Shown here piece by piece: positions 1 to 6,095 of a stretch of DNA of 7,039 nucleotides. The translations under genes and the position numbers were made by a program. Numbering within the stretch: the stretch's first letter is position 1; each line of letters opens with the position of its first letter. This DNA is from JBDNDK01 sp046719185 (GTDB lineage: Bacteria; Armatimonadota; UBA5829): positions 1-7,039 of the forward strand of contig JBDNDK010000127.1 of NCBI GenBank assembly GCA_046719185.1, given 5' to 3'. The notes beneath the pieces are model-generated. The model did not search any database and was not told the origin of the DNA. It was given only the letters and a program-made list of their open reading frames with translations.

Positions 1-662
1 GTCTCCCCAGCTCCTCTTTCCCATACTCTCATTTTTATCTCTTGCTGATTTATAACTTCCACAAACTCTACATTTGTTCTTTGTGGAAAACTAGCATGGT
101 TTTCAATCTCCGGTCCATATTTTTCAATAGGAAAATATTCTAAATCATCAGTGAATATCACACAATGAGGATTTCCCATAGAAACACAAGTGATTTCAAA
201 CTTTTTACCAGCAGCTTTAAGATTTTCACCAATAACTTTTGAGTTGTCTGAACCCCTCATAGGTATCTGACTTCTCAACAGACCCGGTTCACCCATATCC
301 ACTCTAACTGTTTCAACCTTACCACCAGTTGTATTTAATTTTAATGTTTTAATTCCACCCAAAGTTTCCACTGTGAGAATAACATCATTGTGCATTTTCT
401 TATCATAAACAAACTTGGCAAAGCATCTGATGCCATTTCCACACATCTCAGCTTCACTTCCATCAGGGTTTATCATTCTCATCTTAAAATTTGCAACCCT
501 TGATGGCAACACTAATATTAAACCATCTGCACCAACACCAAAGTTTCTATCACACATACACTTTGATATATTAGGCAAGCTTGCTTCATCTAACTCTTCA
601 TTTATACAATCTATAACAGCAAAGTCATTACCAGCACCCTGCATTTTTAAAAACCGTAACAC
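1..662 (-). CDS. dapF: Diaminopimelate epimerase, 3' end missing (runs off left edge)
   Basis: DapF interconverts LL- and meso-diaminopimelate in the cytoplasm, the step before lysine and before the peptidoglycan cross-linking residue. About 220 codons are visible, of roughly 270-280 usual for the family. The N-terminus reads FLKMQGAGNDF. The first catalytic cysteine is Cys74 in MCGNGIRC, and NPHCV of the substrate site is present. The last residues before the edge are VWERGAGE, which in the family lies just before the second catalytic cysteine (ACGTG), so that cysteine lies outside the window. I choose the GTG at 660-662 rather than the ATG at 642-644. The GTG is preceded by GGAGG (675-671) at 8 nt, and it restores the usual five or six residues before K-M-x-G-x-GNDF. 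The gene starts 3 nt after the hfq stop, so it is almost certainly cotranscribed and translationally coupled with hfq. The truncation comes from the window, not from mutation. Confidence 0.95.
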   Translation of the reverse strand, partial: MLRFLKMQGAGNDFAVIDCINEELDEASLPNISKCMCDRNFGVGADGLILVLPSRVANFKMRMINPDGSEAEMCGNGIRCFAKFVYDKKMHNDVILTVETLGGIKTLKLNTTGGKVETVRVDMGEPGLLRSQIPMRGSDNSKVIGENLKAAGKKFEITCVSMGNPHCVIFTDDLEYFPIEKYGPEIENHASFPQRTNVEFVEVINQQEIKMRVWERGAGE

Positions 663-665
663 TTA

Positions 666-959
666 TTATTCCTCCACAGCTGCTATCTCTGTTTCAGAAG
701 AATCTGAATAAGAACCCTCAGCATCATCTTTATTTGCCAAGCAATTCACACTCTTTGCAGGCACAACTGATGCCATAGCATGTTTATACACAAGCTGGCT
801 TGGCTTGCCCGGTGATTCTAATGCAACAGTGAAAGGATCAAACCCCTTTACCAATCCTTTTAATTGCACACCATTTGTAAGATAAATGGTTACAGGTATA
901 TTTTCTTTTCTTACCTGATTCAGAAAATTGTCTTGTAGATTGACCTGACTCTTGTTCAT
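666..959 (-). CDS. hfq: RNA chaperone Hfq
   Basis: Hfq is a hexameric Sm-like protein that binds A-rich and U-rich RNA and helps small RNAs pair with mRNAs. The 97-residue product has the Sm1 segment NLQDNFLNQVRKENIPVTIYL (from residue 7) with the proximal-face Q9-D10 and F40-D41-P42-F43. The Sm2 motif is Y58-K59-H60-A61 followed by SVVPAK. The rim patch is R17-K18-E19-N20, with fewer arginines than the E. coli RRER. The Sm core ends near residue 69. The tail (about 70-97) is rich in D, E and S and ends in VEE, an acidic C-terminus of the kind known to influence RNA release. AAGGAG (976-971) lies 11 nt before the ATG, inside the end of miaA. The ATG overlaps the miaA TGA as ATGA, so translation is probably coupled. 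The last codons (GTG GAG GAA) also form the dapF ribosome binding site. Confidence 0.97.
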   Translation of the reverse strand: MNKSQVNLQDNFLNQVRKENIPVTIYLTNGVQLKGLVKGFDPFTVALESPGKPSQLVYKHAMASVVPAKSVNCLANKDDAEGSYSDSSETEIAAVEE

Positions 960-1885
960 CTAGGTAGATACTCCTTAATTTTCAACGACACCTCTCTAGC
1001 AGTTAAACCATCAACACATATCCAATTGATTCTTTCATCAGCTCTAAACCAAGTGTATTGTCTTTTGGCAAACTGTCTGGTGTTCTTTTTTAATAGTGCA
1101 ACAGCTTCATCTAAACTGCAGCTCCCATTCAAATATAATACTATTTCTTTATAACCTAATCCCTGCATTGAGGGAAGATTTATATCAATATTTCTATCTA
1201 ACAATCTTTTAACTTCTTCAACAAGCCCAGAGTTTATCATTTTATCTACTCTCAGCTCAATTCTATTGTATAATACTTCTCTATTCATATCCAAACCAAA
1301 AAAGAGAGCATTTTTATACTTAGTTTTTTTACTATTCTTTATAGTATACAATTCTGAAGGTTTCTTGCCAGTTGTATAATATATTTCTAATGCTCTTACT
1401 ACTCTTTTAAGATTATTAGGATGAATAGTCTTTGCATGTTTAGGATCAATATCCATTAAATGTGAATATGTTTTTTCTACACCTTCCATATTAGCTTTTT
1501 CAAAGAGCTGTTTTCTTAAATTCATATTAGTATCAGGCACAGTTTCATCAAGACCATCAATAGCTGCCCTCACATATAGACCACTTCCACCAAGCACCAC
1601 AGGCACCTTTGATTTTGCTATTATGCCATCTATGGCATTATGGGCAAGTCTTTGAAATTCACCTACACTAAAATGATAAAAAGGATCAGCAACATCAATC
1701 AGATGAAACCTCACCTTTAGCATCTCTTCTTTAGATGGTTTGGCTGTTCCAATGTCCATCTCTTTATATACAGCCATTGAATCAGCAGATACAATTTCAC
1801 AAGGAATAATATTTGAAAGCTCAATGCCTACTTCAGTTTTACCAACAGCAGTAGGACCAACTATCACTATAACCAAATCATTCAA
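956..1885 (-). CDS. miaA: tRNA dimethylallyltransferase MiaA
   Basis: MiaA transfers a dimethylallyl group from DMAPP to N6 of adenosine 37 in tRNAs that read UNN codons; MiaB then usually adds the methylthio group. The 309 residues are a normal length. Visible motifs are the P-loop GPTAVGKT (10-17), SADS with the catalytic Asp35, VYKEMDIGTAKPS (39-51), HLIDV (61-65), GGSGLYV (99-105, with Ser101 where Thr is usual), HPNNLKRVVRALEIY, and the C-terminal RQFAKRQYTWFR. The start codon is TTG (1885-1883). An in-frame TGA lies 9 nt upstream, no ATG lies between it and the P-loop, and TAGGA (1900-1896) sits 10 nt before the TTG. An ATG overlapping this start is out of frame. It is the first gene of the miaA-hfq-dapF unit, with its own promoter at 1921-1949, and it ends in a 4-nt ATGA overlap with hfq. 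The miaA-hfq adjacency is conserved in many bacteria. Confidence 0.95.
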   Translation of the reverse strand: MNDLVIVIVGPTAVGKTEVGIELSNIIPCEIVSADSMAVYKEMDIGTAKPSKEEMLKVRFHLIDVADPFYHFSVGEFQRLAHNAIDGIIAKSKVPVVLGGSGLYVRAAIDGLDETVPDTNMNLRKQLFEKANMEGVEKTYSHLMDIDPKHAKTIHPNNLKRVVRALEIYYTTGKKPSELYTIKNSKKTKYKNALFFGLDMNREVLYNRIELRVDKMINSGLVEEVKRLLDRNIDINLPSMQGLGYKEIVLYLNGSCSLDEAVALLKKNTRQFAKRQYTWFRADERINWICVDGLTAREVSLKIKEYLPR

Positions 1886-1920
1886 ATTGTATCAATCCTA
1901 AAAACAGCTGATTTCGTATG

Positions 1921-1949
1921 AGTATATCATAATGATATATCATTAACAA
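1921..1949 (-). promoter_or_regulatory. Predicted sigma-70 promoter of miaA-hfq-dapF
   Basis: On the minus strand, -35 TTGTTA (1949-1944) is followed by a 17-bp spacer and -10 TATACT (1926-1921). An extended TG (1929-1928) sits one base upstream of the -10. The predicted transcript start is near 1914, giving a leader of about 29 nt to the TTG of miaA. The spacer contains a 14-bp perfect palindrome (1931-1944). This is inferred from consensus matching only. Confidence 0.6.
1931..1944. promoter_or_regulatory. 14-bp perfect palindrome in the promoter spacer (possible operator)
   Basis: AATGATATATCATT equals its own reverse complement. It lies between the -10 and -35 of the predicted miaA promoter, and ATCAT/ATGAT half-sites continue on the -10 side (1925-1937 is also a dyad, TATCAT-A-ATGATA). 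The position would suit a repressor site. AT-rich palindromes also arise by chance, so the role is uncertain. Confidence 0.3.
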
Positions 1950-1984
1950 GTATTATCATAGTCAATACTTTATATATTCTATTT

Positions 1985-2020
1985 TGAAACAGGTTCGATA
2001 TCGGGAACAAGTTCCCTATA
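1985..2020. repeat. Degenerate hairpin motifs related to the REP-like units
   Basis: TGAAACAGGTTC (1985-1996) matches the loop region of the unit at 2074-2101 at 11 of 12 positions. GGGAACAAGTTCCC (2003-2016) is a short hairpin sharing AACAAGTTC with that same unit. One mismatch out, it gains three more pairs (1999-2001 with 2018-2020). These look like decayed copies of the same family; this is inference from similarity seen by eye. Confidence 0.45.
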
Positions 2021-2033
2021 CACCATCAGGTTT

Positions 2034-2101
2034 CGTCATGCTGAGCTTGACTCAGTATCTACTTTGAGATTACTAGACCCTGAAACAAGTTCAGGGTGAC
2101 G
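2034..2101. repeat. Inverted pair of REP-like palindromic units
   Basis: Two 28-nt units face each other, at 2034-2061 (forward) and 2074-2101 (reverse), separated by 12 nt. Each begins CGTCA on its own strand and carries a hairpin with a CTTG-containing 5-nt loop. Unit 1 has a 7-bp stem with CTGAG/CTCAG at its core and one G-T pair. Unit 2 has a perfect stem, CCCTGAA/TTCAGGG. The outer CGTCA (2034-2038) and TGACG (2097-2101) can pair, and ATCT (2057-2060) can pair with AGAT (2067-2070), so the whole block can fold as a multi-arm junction. This is the architecture of dispersed REP/BIME elements. No transposase is visible in the window. It begins 62 nt past the slipin stop, where it could protect the mRNA 3' end. 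Confidence 0.75.
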
Positions 2102-2163
2102 GACTTTTTATCATTATAGATTATGAGACAATGACTCTTTAAGAGACTATCAAATCATCTAAA

Positions 2164-2937
2164 TTATTTCTTGTCATCAGACATTTTATCTGCTGCTTTC
2201 ATAAATGAAGTAAGCAGGTCAATAGGAACAGGAAATACTATTGTTGTATTGTTTTCTGCACCTACTTGTGTGAGTGTCTGAAGGAATCTGAGTTGAAGTG
2301 CTTGTGGGTTGCCACTAATAATAGATGCAGCATCTGCAAGCTTTTGTGCAGCTTCATATTCACCTGTAGCATTGATAACTTTAGCTCTTCTTTCTCTTTC
2401 TGTTTCAGCTTGATTTGCCATTGCTCTTTTCATTGTCTCAGGCAAGATAACATCTCTTACTTCAACAGAAGTAACTTTTATTCCCCAAGGCTCTGTAACT
2501 TCATCCATAATAGATTGAAGTTTAATATTTATTTTATCTCTTTCAGATAATAACTCATCAAGTTCCTGCTGACCAACAACGCTTCTTAAAGTTGTTTGTG
2601 CCTGCAAAGATGTTGCTCTCACCCAGTCTGCAACTTTTGTAACTGCATATTCTGCATTAACAACCTGGAAAAACACAACAGCATCTACCATAACAGAAAC
2701 ATTATCTTTCGTAATAATTTCTTGCTTAGGAACATCCATTGTAACTACACGGGTGTCAATAATAACAATTTTATCAATCACAGGCCAAACTAATCTGATT
2801 CCCGGCATCTTGGTGTGGTCAAATCTACCAAACCTAAGAAGTACACCTCTTTCCCATTCTCTAATAACTCTAACTGAGTTAGTCAACACAACAACTACAA
2901 AAAAGATAATGATTCCTACTGTAAAAATCTGTTCCAT
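2164..2937 (-). CDS. Slipin / stomatin-like SPFH-domain membrane protein
   Basis: Bacterial slipins are membrane-anchored scaffolds that form large rings or microdomains in the cytoplasmic membrane. The 257 residues fit the family. A hydrophobic anchor (about 4-19) is followed by RVIREWERGVLLRFGRF (23-39) and the SPFH domain with DVPKQEIITKDNVSVMVDAVVFF, then the very conserved ATSLQAQTTLRSVVGQQELDELLSERDKIN segment. The charged helix AETERERRAKVINATGEYEAAQKLADAA gives the expected coiled coil. The C-terminal hydrophobic patch TTIVFPVPIDLL (from about 231) aligns with the region that the partner NfeD protease is known to cut in the archaeal homologue. The ATG is preceded by GGAGG (2948-2944) at 6 nt. 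The stop of the protease gene nfeD lies 38 bp upstream, so the two form an operon. The biochemical role of the bacterial pair is not settled. The assignment to slipin rather than HflK/HflC rests on the absence of their signature extensions. Confidence 0.93.
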   Translation of the reverse strand: MEQIFTVGIIIFFVVVVLTNSVRVIREWERGVLLRFGRFDHTKMPGIRLVWPVIDKIVIIDTRVVTMDVPKQEIITKDNVSVMVDAVVFFQVVNAEYAVTKVADWVRATSLQAQTTLRSVVGQQELDELLSERDKINIKLQSIMDEVTEPWGIKVTSVEVRDVILPETMKRAMANQAETERERRAKVINATGEYEAAQKLADAASIISGNPQALQLRFLQTLTQVGAENNTTIVFPVPIDLLTSFMKAADKMSDDKK

Positions 2938-2975
2938 ATATATCCTCCATATTTTTGCATTATTAAAGCATATTT

Positions 2976-4295
2976 TTACTCTGCTTTTTTTACAAATAGC
3001 TTCAAACCTTCCATTCTTACAACTTCAACACTTTCACCAGCCTCAATATCACCAGATTCACTTTCTGCATTCCACAAAGCACCGTCAATAAACACTTTAC
3101 CAATAGGCTTAAGATCAGTTTTTGCCTTTCCAATATGGTTTACAACAGCTTCTTTACTGCTAACATAAGGCTTCCTCAATGCTTTAATACCCATAGAAAC
3201 TAAAAATATAAAGAATGCTGCAGTAACTAATGTTACAACTACAATCATTGACCAAGGCACCATAAAACCCTCCACAGACCTAAAAAGCATCATCAAACCA
3301 AAGAATAGGCTCAATGTGCCTCCAGCAGCAAGTAAACCTGTTCCCGGAGTTAATACTTCAGCAATAAATAACACTATTGCAAATACAACAAATACTATCC
3401 CAGCAGCATTTATTGGAATCACACTAAAAGAATAAAGCAAAAGAATTAAGGCAATAGCTCCAACTAAACCTGGGAAAATAGCACCCGGATTTGCAAGCTC
3501 ATAGATTATACCATACATAGCTGCCATAAAAAGAAACATTGCAACCATTGGATTGCTCAAATAATGCAAAAATCTATCAACAATACCTATTGGCACTTCT
3601 TTAGTTGGTGCATTTGCAGTTTTCAGAACAACTGTTTTTTCTGTGGAAACAAGTTTCACTTCTCTGCCGTCAATCTTTTTTAATAGGTCTTCAACATCAT
3701 TTGCAATCAAATCAATCACATTTTGCTTTAATGCATCTGTAGCTCTCAAATTTGCTGCCTCAGTAACAGCTTTCTCTGCCCATTTTTCATTTCTGCCTCT
3801 TTTTTCAGCAATAGACTTTGCCTTTTCAACAGCATCGCTTTCCACTTTCCTTTTCATAGTGTCATCAGTCTTTTGCTCATCACCAGATGGACTAATCTGA
3901 ATTGGTGATGCAGAACCAATATTGCTCACAGGCACCATTGCAGCTATATCAGCAGCAATAGTTATGAATGCACCAGCAGAAGCAGCTCTGGCACCATTTG
4001 GATATACAAACACTATTATTGGAACCTTTGCAGCAAAAAAGGATTGAATAATTTCATCCATTGAGGTCATCAAGCCACCAGGTGTATCCATCAATATCAA
4101 TACTGCCTGTGCACCTTCATTTTCTGCTTTCTGAATACCACCAGTAACATAACCAGCCATAGCAGGATCAATTTGACCTTTGATTGTAAGAATATAAACT
4201 GGAGCTATAATATCTTTCTTGTCTGCAGATGTAATAATTATATTAGAAAAAAACAAAGCTATTGTTACAATTGCAGCTAATAAATACTTTTGCAT
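2976..4295 (-). CDS. nfeD: NfeD long-form membrane-bound ClpP-class serine protease
   Basis: This is the long NfeD type, in which a ClpP-like protease is fused to a membrane block and an OB-fold (439 residues). A signal peptide (1-24, ending ITSA) leads into the protease domain, with IKGQIDPAMAGYV, DTPGG (70-74) and the catalytic serine Ser106 in ARAASAGAF. The likely lysine of the Ser-Lys dyad is Lys150 in MKRKVESDA, although Lys148 is possible. KSIAEKRGRNEKWAEKAV follows as in the family. Four or five membrane segments span about 249-370, with NPGAIFPG and LTPGTGLLA loops. The NfeD OB-fold occupies about 384-436 (GKAKTDLKPIGKVFIDG and DIEAGESVEVV). AGGG (4308-4305) sits 9 nt before the ATG. 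Pyrococcus PH1510 of this family cleaves its stomatin neighbour PH1511, and the same gene order is seen here. Protease activity is inferred from the intact dyad. Confidence 0.93.
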   Translation of the reverse strand: MQKYLLAAIVTIALFFSNIIITSADKKDIIAPVYILTIKGQIDPAMAGYVTGGIQKAENEGAQAVLILMDTPGGLMTSMDEIIQSFFAAKVPIIVFVYPNGARAASAGAFITIAADIAAMVPVSNIGSASPIQISPSGDEQKTDDTMKRKVESDAVEKAKSIAEKRGRNEKWAEKAVTEAANLRATDALKQNVIDLIANDVEDLLKKIDGREVKLVSTEKTVVLKTANAPTKEVPIGIVDRFLHYLSNPMVAMFLFMAAMYGIIYELANPGAIFPGLVGAIALILLLYSFSVIPINAAGIVFVVFAIVLFIAEVLTPGTGLLAAGGTLSLFFGLMMLFRSVEGFMVPWSMIVVVTLVTAAFFIFLVSMGIKALRKPYVSSKEAVVNHIGKAKTDLKPIGKVFIDGALWNAESESGDIEAGESVEVVRMEGLKLFVKKAE

Positions 4296-4327
4296 ATCTT
4301 AATTCCCTTTTGATCACAATTTGAACT

Positions 4328-4354
4328 ATAATATCATACCCAATGATTATACAA
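4328..4354 (-). promoter_or_regulatory. Possible promoter of nfeD-slipin
   Basis: On the minus strand, an extended -10, TGATATTAT (4336-4328), follows TTGTAT (4354-4349) at a 15-bp spacing, which is short. The TG extension may compensate. The predicted start near 4321 gives a leader of about 26 nt. Several other AT-rich hexamers are nearby, so the exact site is uncertain. Confidence 0.4.
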
Positions 4355-4431
4355 TAGATTCAAAATAGCCTCTACTTTTTCCTTCAATTAAATATTTATC
4401 TTCTAAAACCAAAAATGGCTCATTAAAAATA

Positions 4432-4460
4432 TTTACTTTAGCAATAATGAGTGATATACT
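4432..4460 (+). promoter_or_regulatory. Predicted sigma-70 promoter of HAD-thiD-pyrG
   Basis: -35 TTTACT (4432-4437), a spacer of exactly 17 bp, and -10 TATACT (4455-4460), with an extended TG at 4452-4453. The -10 with its extension (TGATATACT) is identical to that of the miaA promoter. The predicted start is near 4467, only about 5 nt before the ATG of the first gene. Confidence 0.65.
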
Positions 4461-4471
4461 GAGTACCCGTT

Positions 4472-5287
4472 ATGAGTCAATCAAAAATTAAAACTTCCAA
4501 TAATATAACCTATGTATTTGACCTTGACGGTGTAGTGTATAGAGGCAAAGAACTACAGCCCTATGCAAGAGAAACACTTACAAATCTCACAAAGCTAGGT
4601 CACAATATTTTCTACTTCACCAACAATGCAGCAAAATCCAGAGATACCTATGTTCAAAAACTAAACTCCCTTAATATTGAAGCTAATATAAATCAAATAA
4701 TGACTTCTGCTTATGCCACTGCTTTATACTTCATAGAAAATGGTCACTCTGGAAAGAAAGTATATCAAATTGGTGAAGCAGGATTAAAAAAAGAGCTTGA
4801 AGAAGTTGGAATGCAAGTATTTACTGATGCTATTGATAATATAGATGATATAGACTTTGTTGTGATTGGTCTTGATAGAAAATTCAATTATGAAAAAATG
4901 AAATATGCACACTTAGCAATTATGAATGGTGCAAAATTTATAGCAACAAATAGAGATACCACTTTTCCTATAGAAAATGGAGTTACTGTTCCAGGTGGTG
5001 GATGTATGGTAGCAGCTGTTGAAACATCTACAAATGTAAAACCATTAGTTATAGGAAAACCAGAGATATATGCCTATAATAAGATTCTTGAGATTACAAA
5101 TACCAAACCAGAAAACAGCATAATGGTTGGTGATAGGCTTGATACTGATATACTTGTAGGAAACAGAGCAGGAGCACAGACTGTGTTGGTATTAACAGGG
5201 ATTACAAGTAAAGATGAAGCATTAAAAGCTAAGGGTGATTCAATACCTGATAGGATTATTGATAATCTTGGTGAGCTAATACAATGA
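4472..5287 (+). CDS. HAD-superfamily subfamily IIA (NagD-like) phosphatase
   Basis: This is a cytoplasmic Mg-dependent phosphohydrolase with a C2-type cap, of the NagD/4-nitrophenylphosphatase/phosphoglycolate phosphatase group. Motif I is YVFDLDGVVYRG, with the nucleophile Asp17 and the acid/base Asp19. Motif II is FTNNAAKS with Thr50. The motif III lysine is Lys196 in VIGKP. Motif IV is MVGDRLDTDI with Asp221 and Asp226, followed by the family signature AGAQTVLVLTGITS. The length (271) is normal. The ATG at 4472 is the only possible start: an in-frame TGA lies at 4460-4462 and no other start codon comes before motif I. There is no Shine-Dalgarno sequence, and the promoter sits so close that the mRNA should be nearly leaderless. 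It overlaps thiD by ATGA. The substrate cannot be read from the sequence; a nucleotide, sugar or glycolate phosphate are all possible. Confidence 0.92.
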   Translation: MSQSKIKTSNNITYVFDLDGVVYRGKELQPYARETLTNLTKLGHNIFYFTNNAAKSRDTYVQKLNSLNIEANINQIMTSAYATALYFIENGHSGKKVYQIGEAGLKKELEEVGMQVFTDAIDNIDDIDFVVIGLDRKFNYEKMKYAHLAIMNGAKFIATNRDTTFPIENGVTVPGGGCMVAAVETSTNVKPLVIGKPEIYAYNKILEITNTKPENSIMVGDRLDTDILVGNRAGAQTVLVLTGITSKDEALKAKGDSIPDRIIDNLGELIQ

Positions 5288-6075
5288 GATGTGTGCTGAC
5301 TATTGCAGCTTCAGACTCAAGCTGTGGTGCAGGAGTGCAGGCTGACCTTGCAGTCTTTAGAGATTTTAACTTGTATGGGCTTTGTGTGGTAACTAATGTT
5401 ACTGCTCAAAACTCATCTGGTGTGCAGAAAATAAATAAAGTTCCTCCAACTATAATTGCAAGCCAGATAGATTCTTGTGTTAAAGATTTTAATGTAGCTG
5501 CCTGCAAAATTGGTATGCTATATCACCCAACTGCAGTTGGCATAGTAAGTGAAAGAATATCAAGAAGAAAAATACCAAATGTGGTTTTGGACCCTGTGAT
5601 GGAAGCAAAAAATGGTGAATGCCTGCTCACTCCAACAGCATTTAAAAGATTAAAAAAACAGCTTTTCCCAAAGGCTACTGTAATTACACCAAATATAAAT
5701 GAAGCAAGTAGGATCTGTGGAATTGATATTGTAAATAAAGAAGATATTATATTATCTGCAAAAAAAATATATGATATGGGTTGCAAAAATGTTTTAATTA
5801 AAGGTGGACATCTTTTAGGTAAGCCTCTTGACATATTATACAATGGAAAAGATATTTTTGAATTTGAAGATGAAAGACTAGAAAAAAGAATGCATGGAAC
5901 AGGATGTGTGTTAAGCTCTGCCATAGCTGCAGAGCTAGCAAATGGGTTGGAAATAAATGATGCTGTTTCAAATGCAAAGAAGTATGTAACAAGAGCAATT
6001 GAGTTTTCTCAGAAGCTAGGAAAAAAGAATATGGACTATTTTGTTGGAGTAAAAAACACAATTGCAGATAGCTAA
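5284..6075 (+). CDS. thiD: Hydroxymethylpyrimidine / phosphomethylpyrimidine kinase
   Basis: ThiD phosphorylates HMP and then HMP-P to the pyrophosphate used by thiamine phosphate synthase. It is a ribokinase-fold enzyme of 263 residues, a typical length. Motifs are LTIAASDSSCGAGVQADLAVF (5-25), VTAQNSSGV with the substrate-contacting Gln, KIGML, VVLDPVMEAKNGECLL, ITPNINEA, VLIKGGH and the anion-hole HGTGC, with the catalytic Cys208. The glycine-rich opening carries Ala9 and Cys14 where Gly is common; both are mild changes and the protein looks functional. GGTGAG (5270-5275) lies 8 nt before the ATG, which overlaps the HAD stop as ATGA, so translation is coupled. No other thi gene is nearby and no TPP riboswitch leader is visible, so regulation by thiamine is not evident here. 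A pyridoxal kinase role of the same fold is less likely given the HMP-kinase motifs. Confidence 0.93.
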   Translation: MRCVLTIAASDSSCGAGVQADLAVFRDFNLYGLCVVTNVTAQNSSGVQKINKVPPTIIASQIDSCVKDFNVAACKIGMLYHPTAVGIVSERISRRKIPNVVLDPVMEAKNGECLLTPTAFKRLKKQLFPKATVITPNINEASRICGIDIVNKEDIILSAKKIYDMGCKNVLIKGGHLLGKPLDILYNGKDIFEFEDERLEKRMHGTGCVLSSAIAAELANGLEINDAVSNAKKYVTRAIEFSQKLGKKNMDYFVGVKNTIADS

Positions 6076-6095
6076 AAAGGGGGCATGAAGGCAAA

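Larger units (their letters stand above)
1886..2163. other. 278-bp intergenic region between slipin and miaA
   Basis: This gap has no credible coding frame and no tRNA. From the slipin end it holds a 62-nt AT-rich stretch, the paired REP-like units (2034-2101), degenerate hairpins (1985-2020) and then the miaA promoter and leader. On the minus strand I see no hairpin followed directly by a U-run after the slipin stop. If nfeD-slipin transcription ends here, the REP-like hairpins or a Rho-type mechanism would have to be responsible. Confidence 0.6.
4296..4471. other. 176-bp divergent intergenic region
   Basis: It holds the start signals of the leftward nfeD-slipin operon and the rightward HAD-thiD-pyrG operon. 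AAATATTTA occurs twice (4390-4398 and 4427-4435, 37 bp apart), the second copy overlapping the rightward -35. No small coding frame or RNA gene is apparent. Confidence 0.55.

Noticed and set aside
642..644. ATG at 644 as the dapF start.
   Set aside because: It would remove the FLK residues conserved at the family N-terminus and is too far from the GGAGG, which is ideally spaced for the GTG at 662.
415..711. 98-codon plus-strand frame opposite dapF and the end of hfq.
   Set aside because: It is antisense to two conserved genes with clear motifs and shows no independent coding signal.
2079..2109. Hairpin ACCCTGAA/TTCAGGGT followed by TTTTT (2105-2109) as a plus-strand intrinsic terminator.
   Set aside because: The T-run begins several bases after the stem and no plus-strand gene reads into it. 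The structure is better explained as a REP-like unit.
2266..3091. Open plus-strand frames opposite the slipin and nfeD genes.
   Set aside because: They are Cys/Asn/His-rich or low-complexity antisense translations of well-supported genes, without ribosome sites or recognisable motifs.
6077..6084. AAGGGGGC before pyrG, reminiscent of the B. subtilis pyrG 5'-G-tract reiterative-transcription attenuator.
   Set aside because: No convincing -10 lies upstream of it, and there is no terminator hairpin between it and the ATG, only 20 nt of gap. It more likely serves as part of the ribosome binding region.
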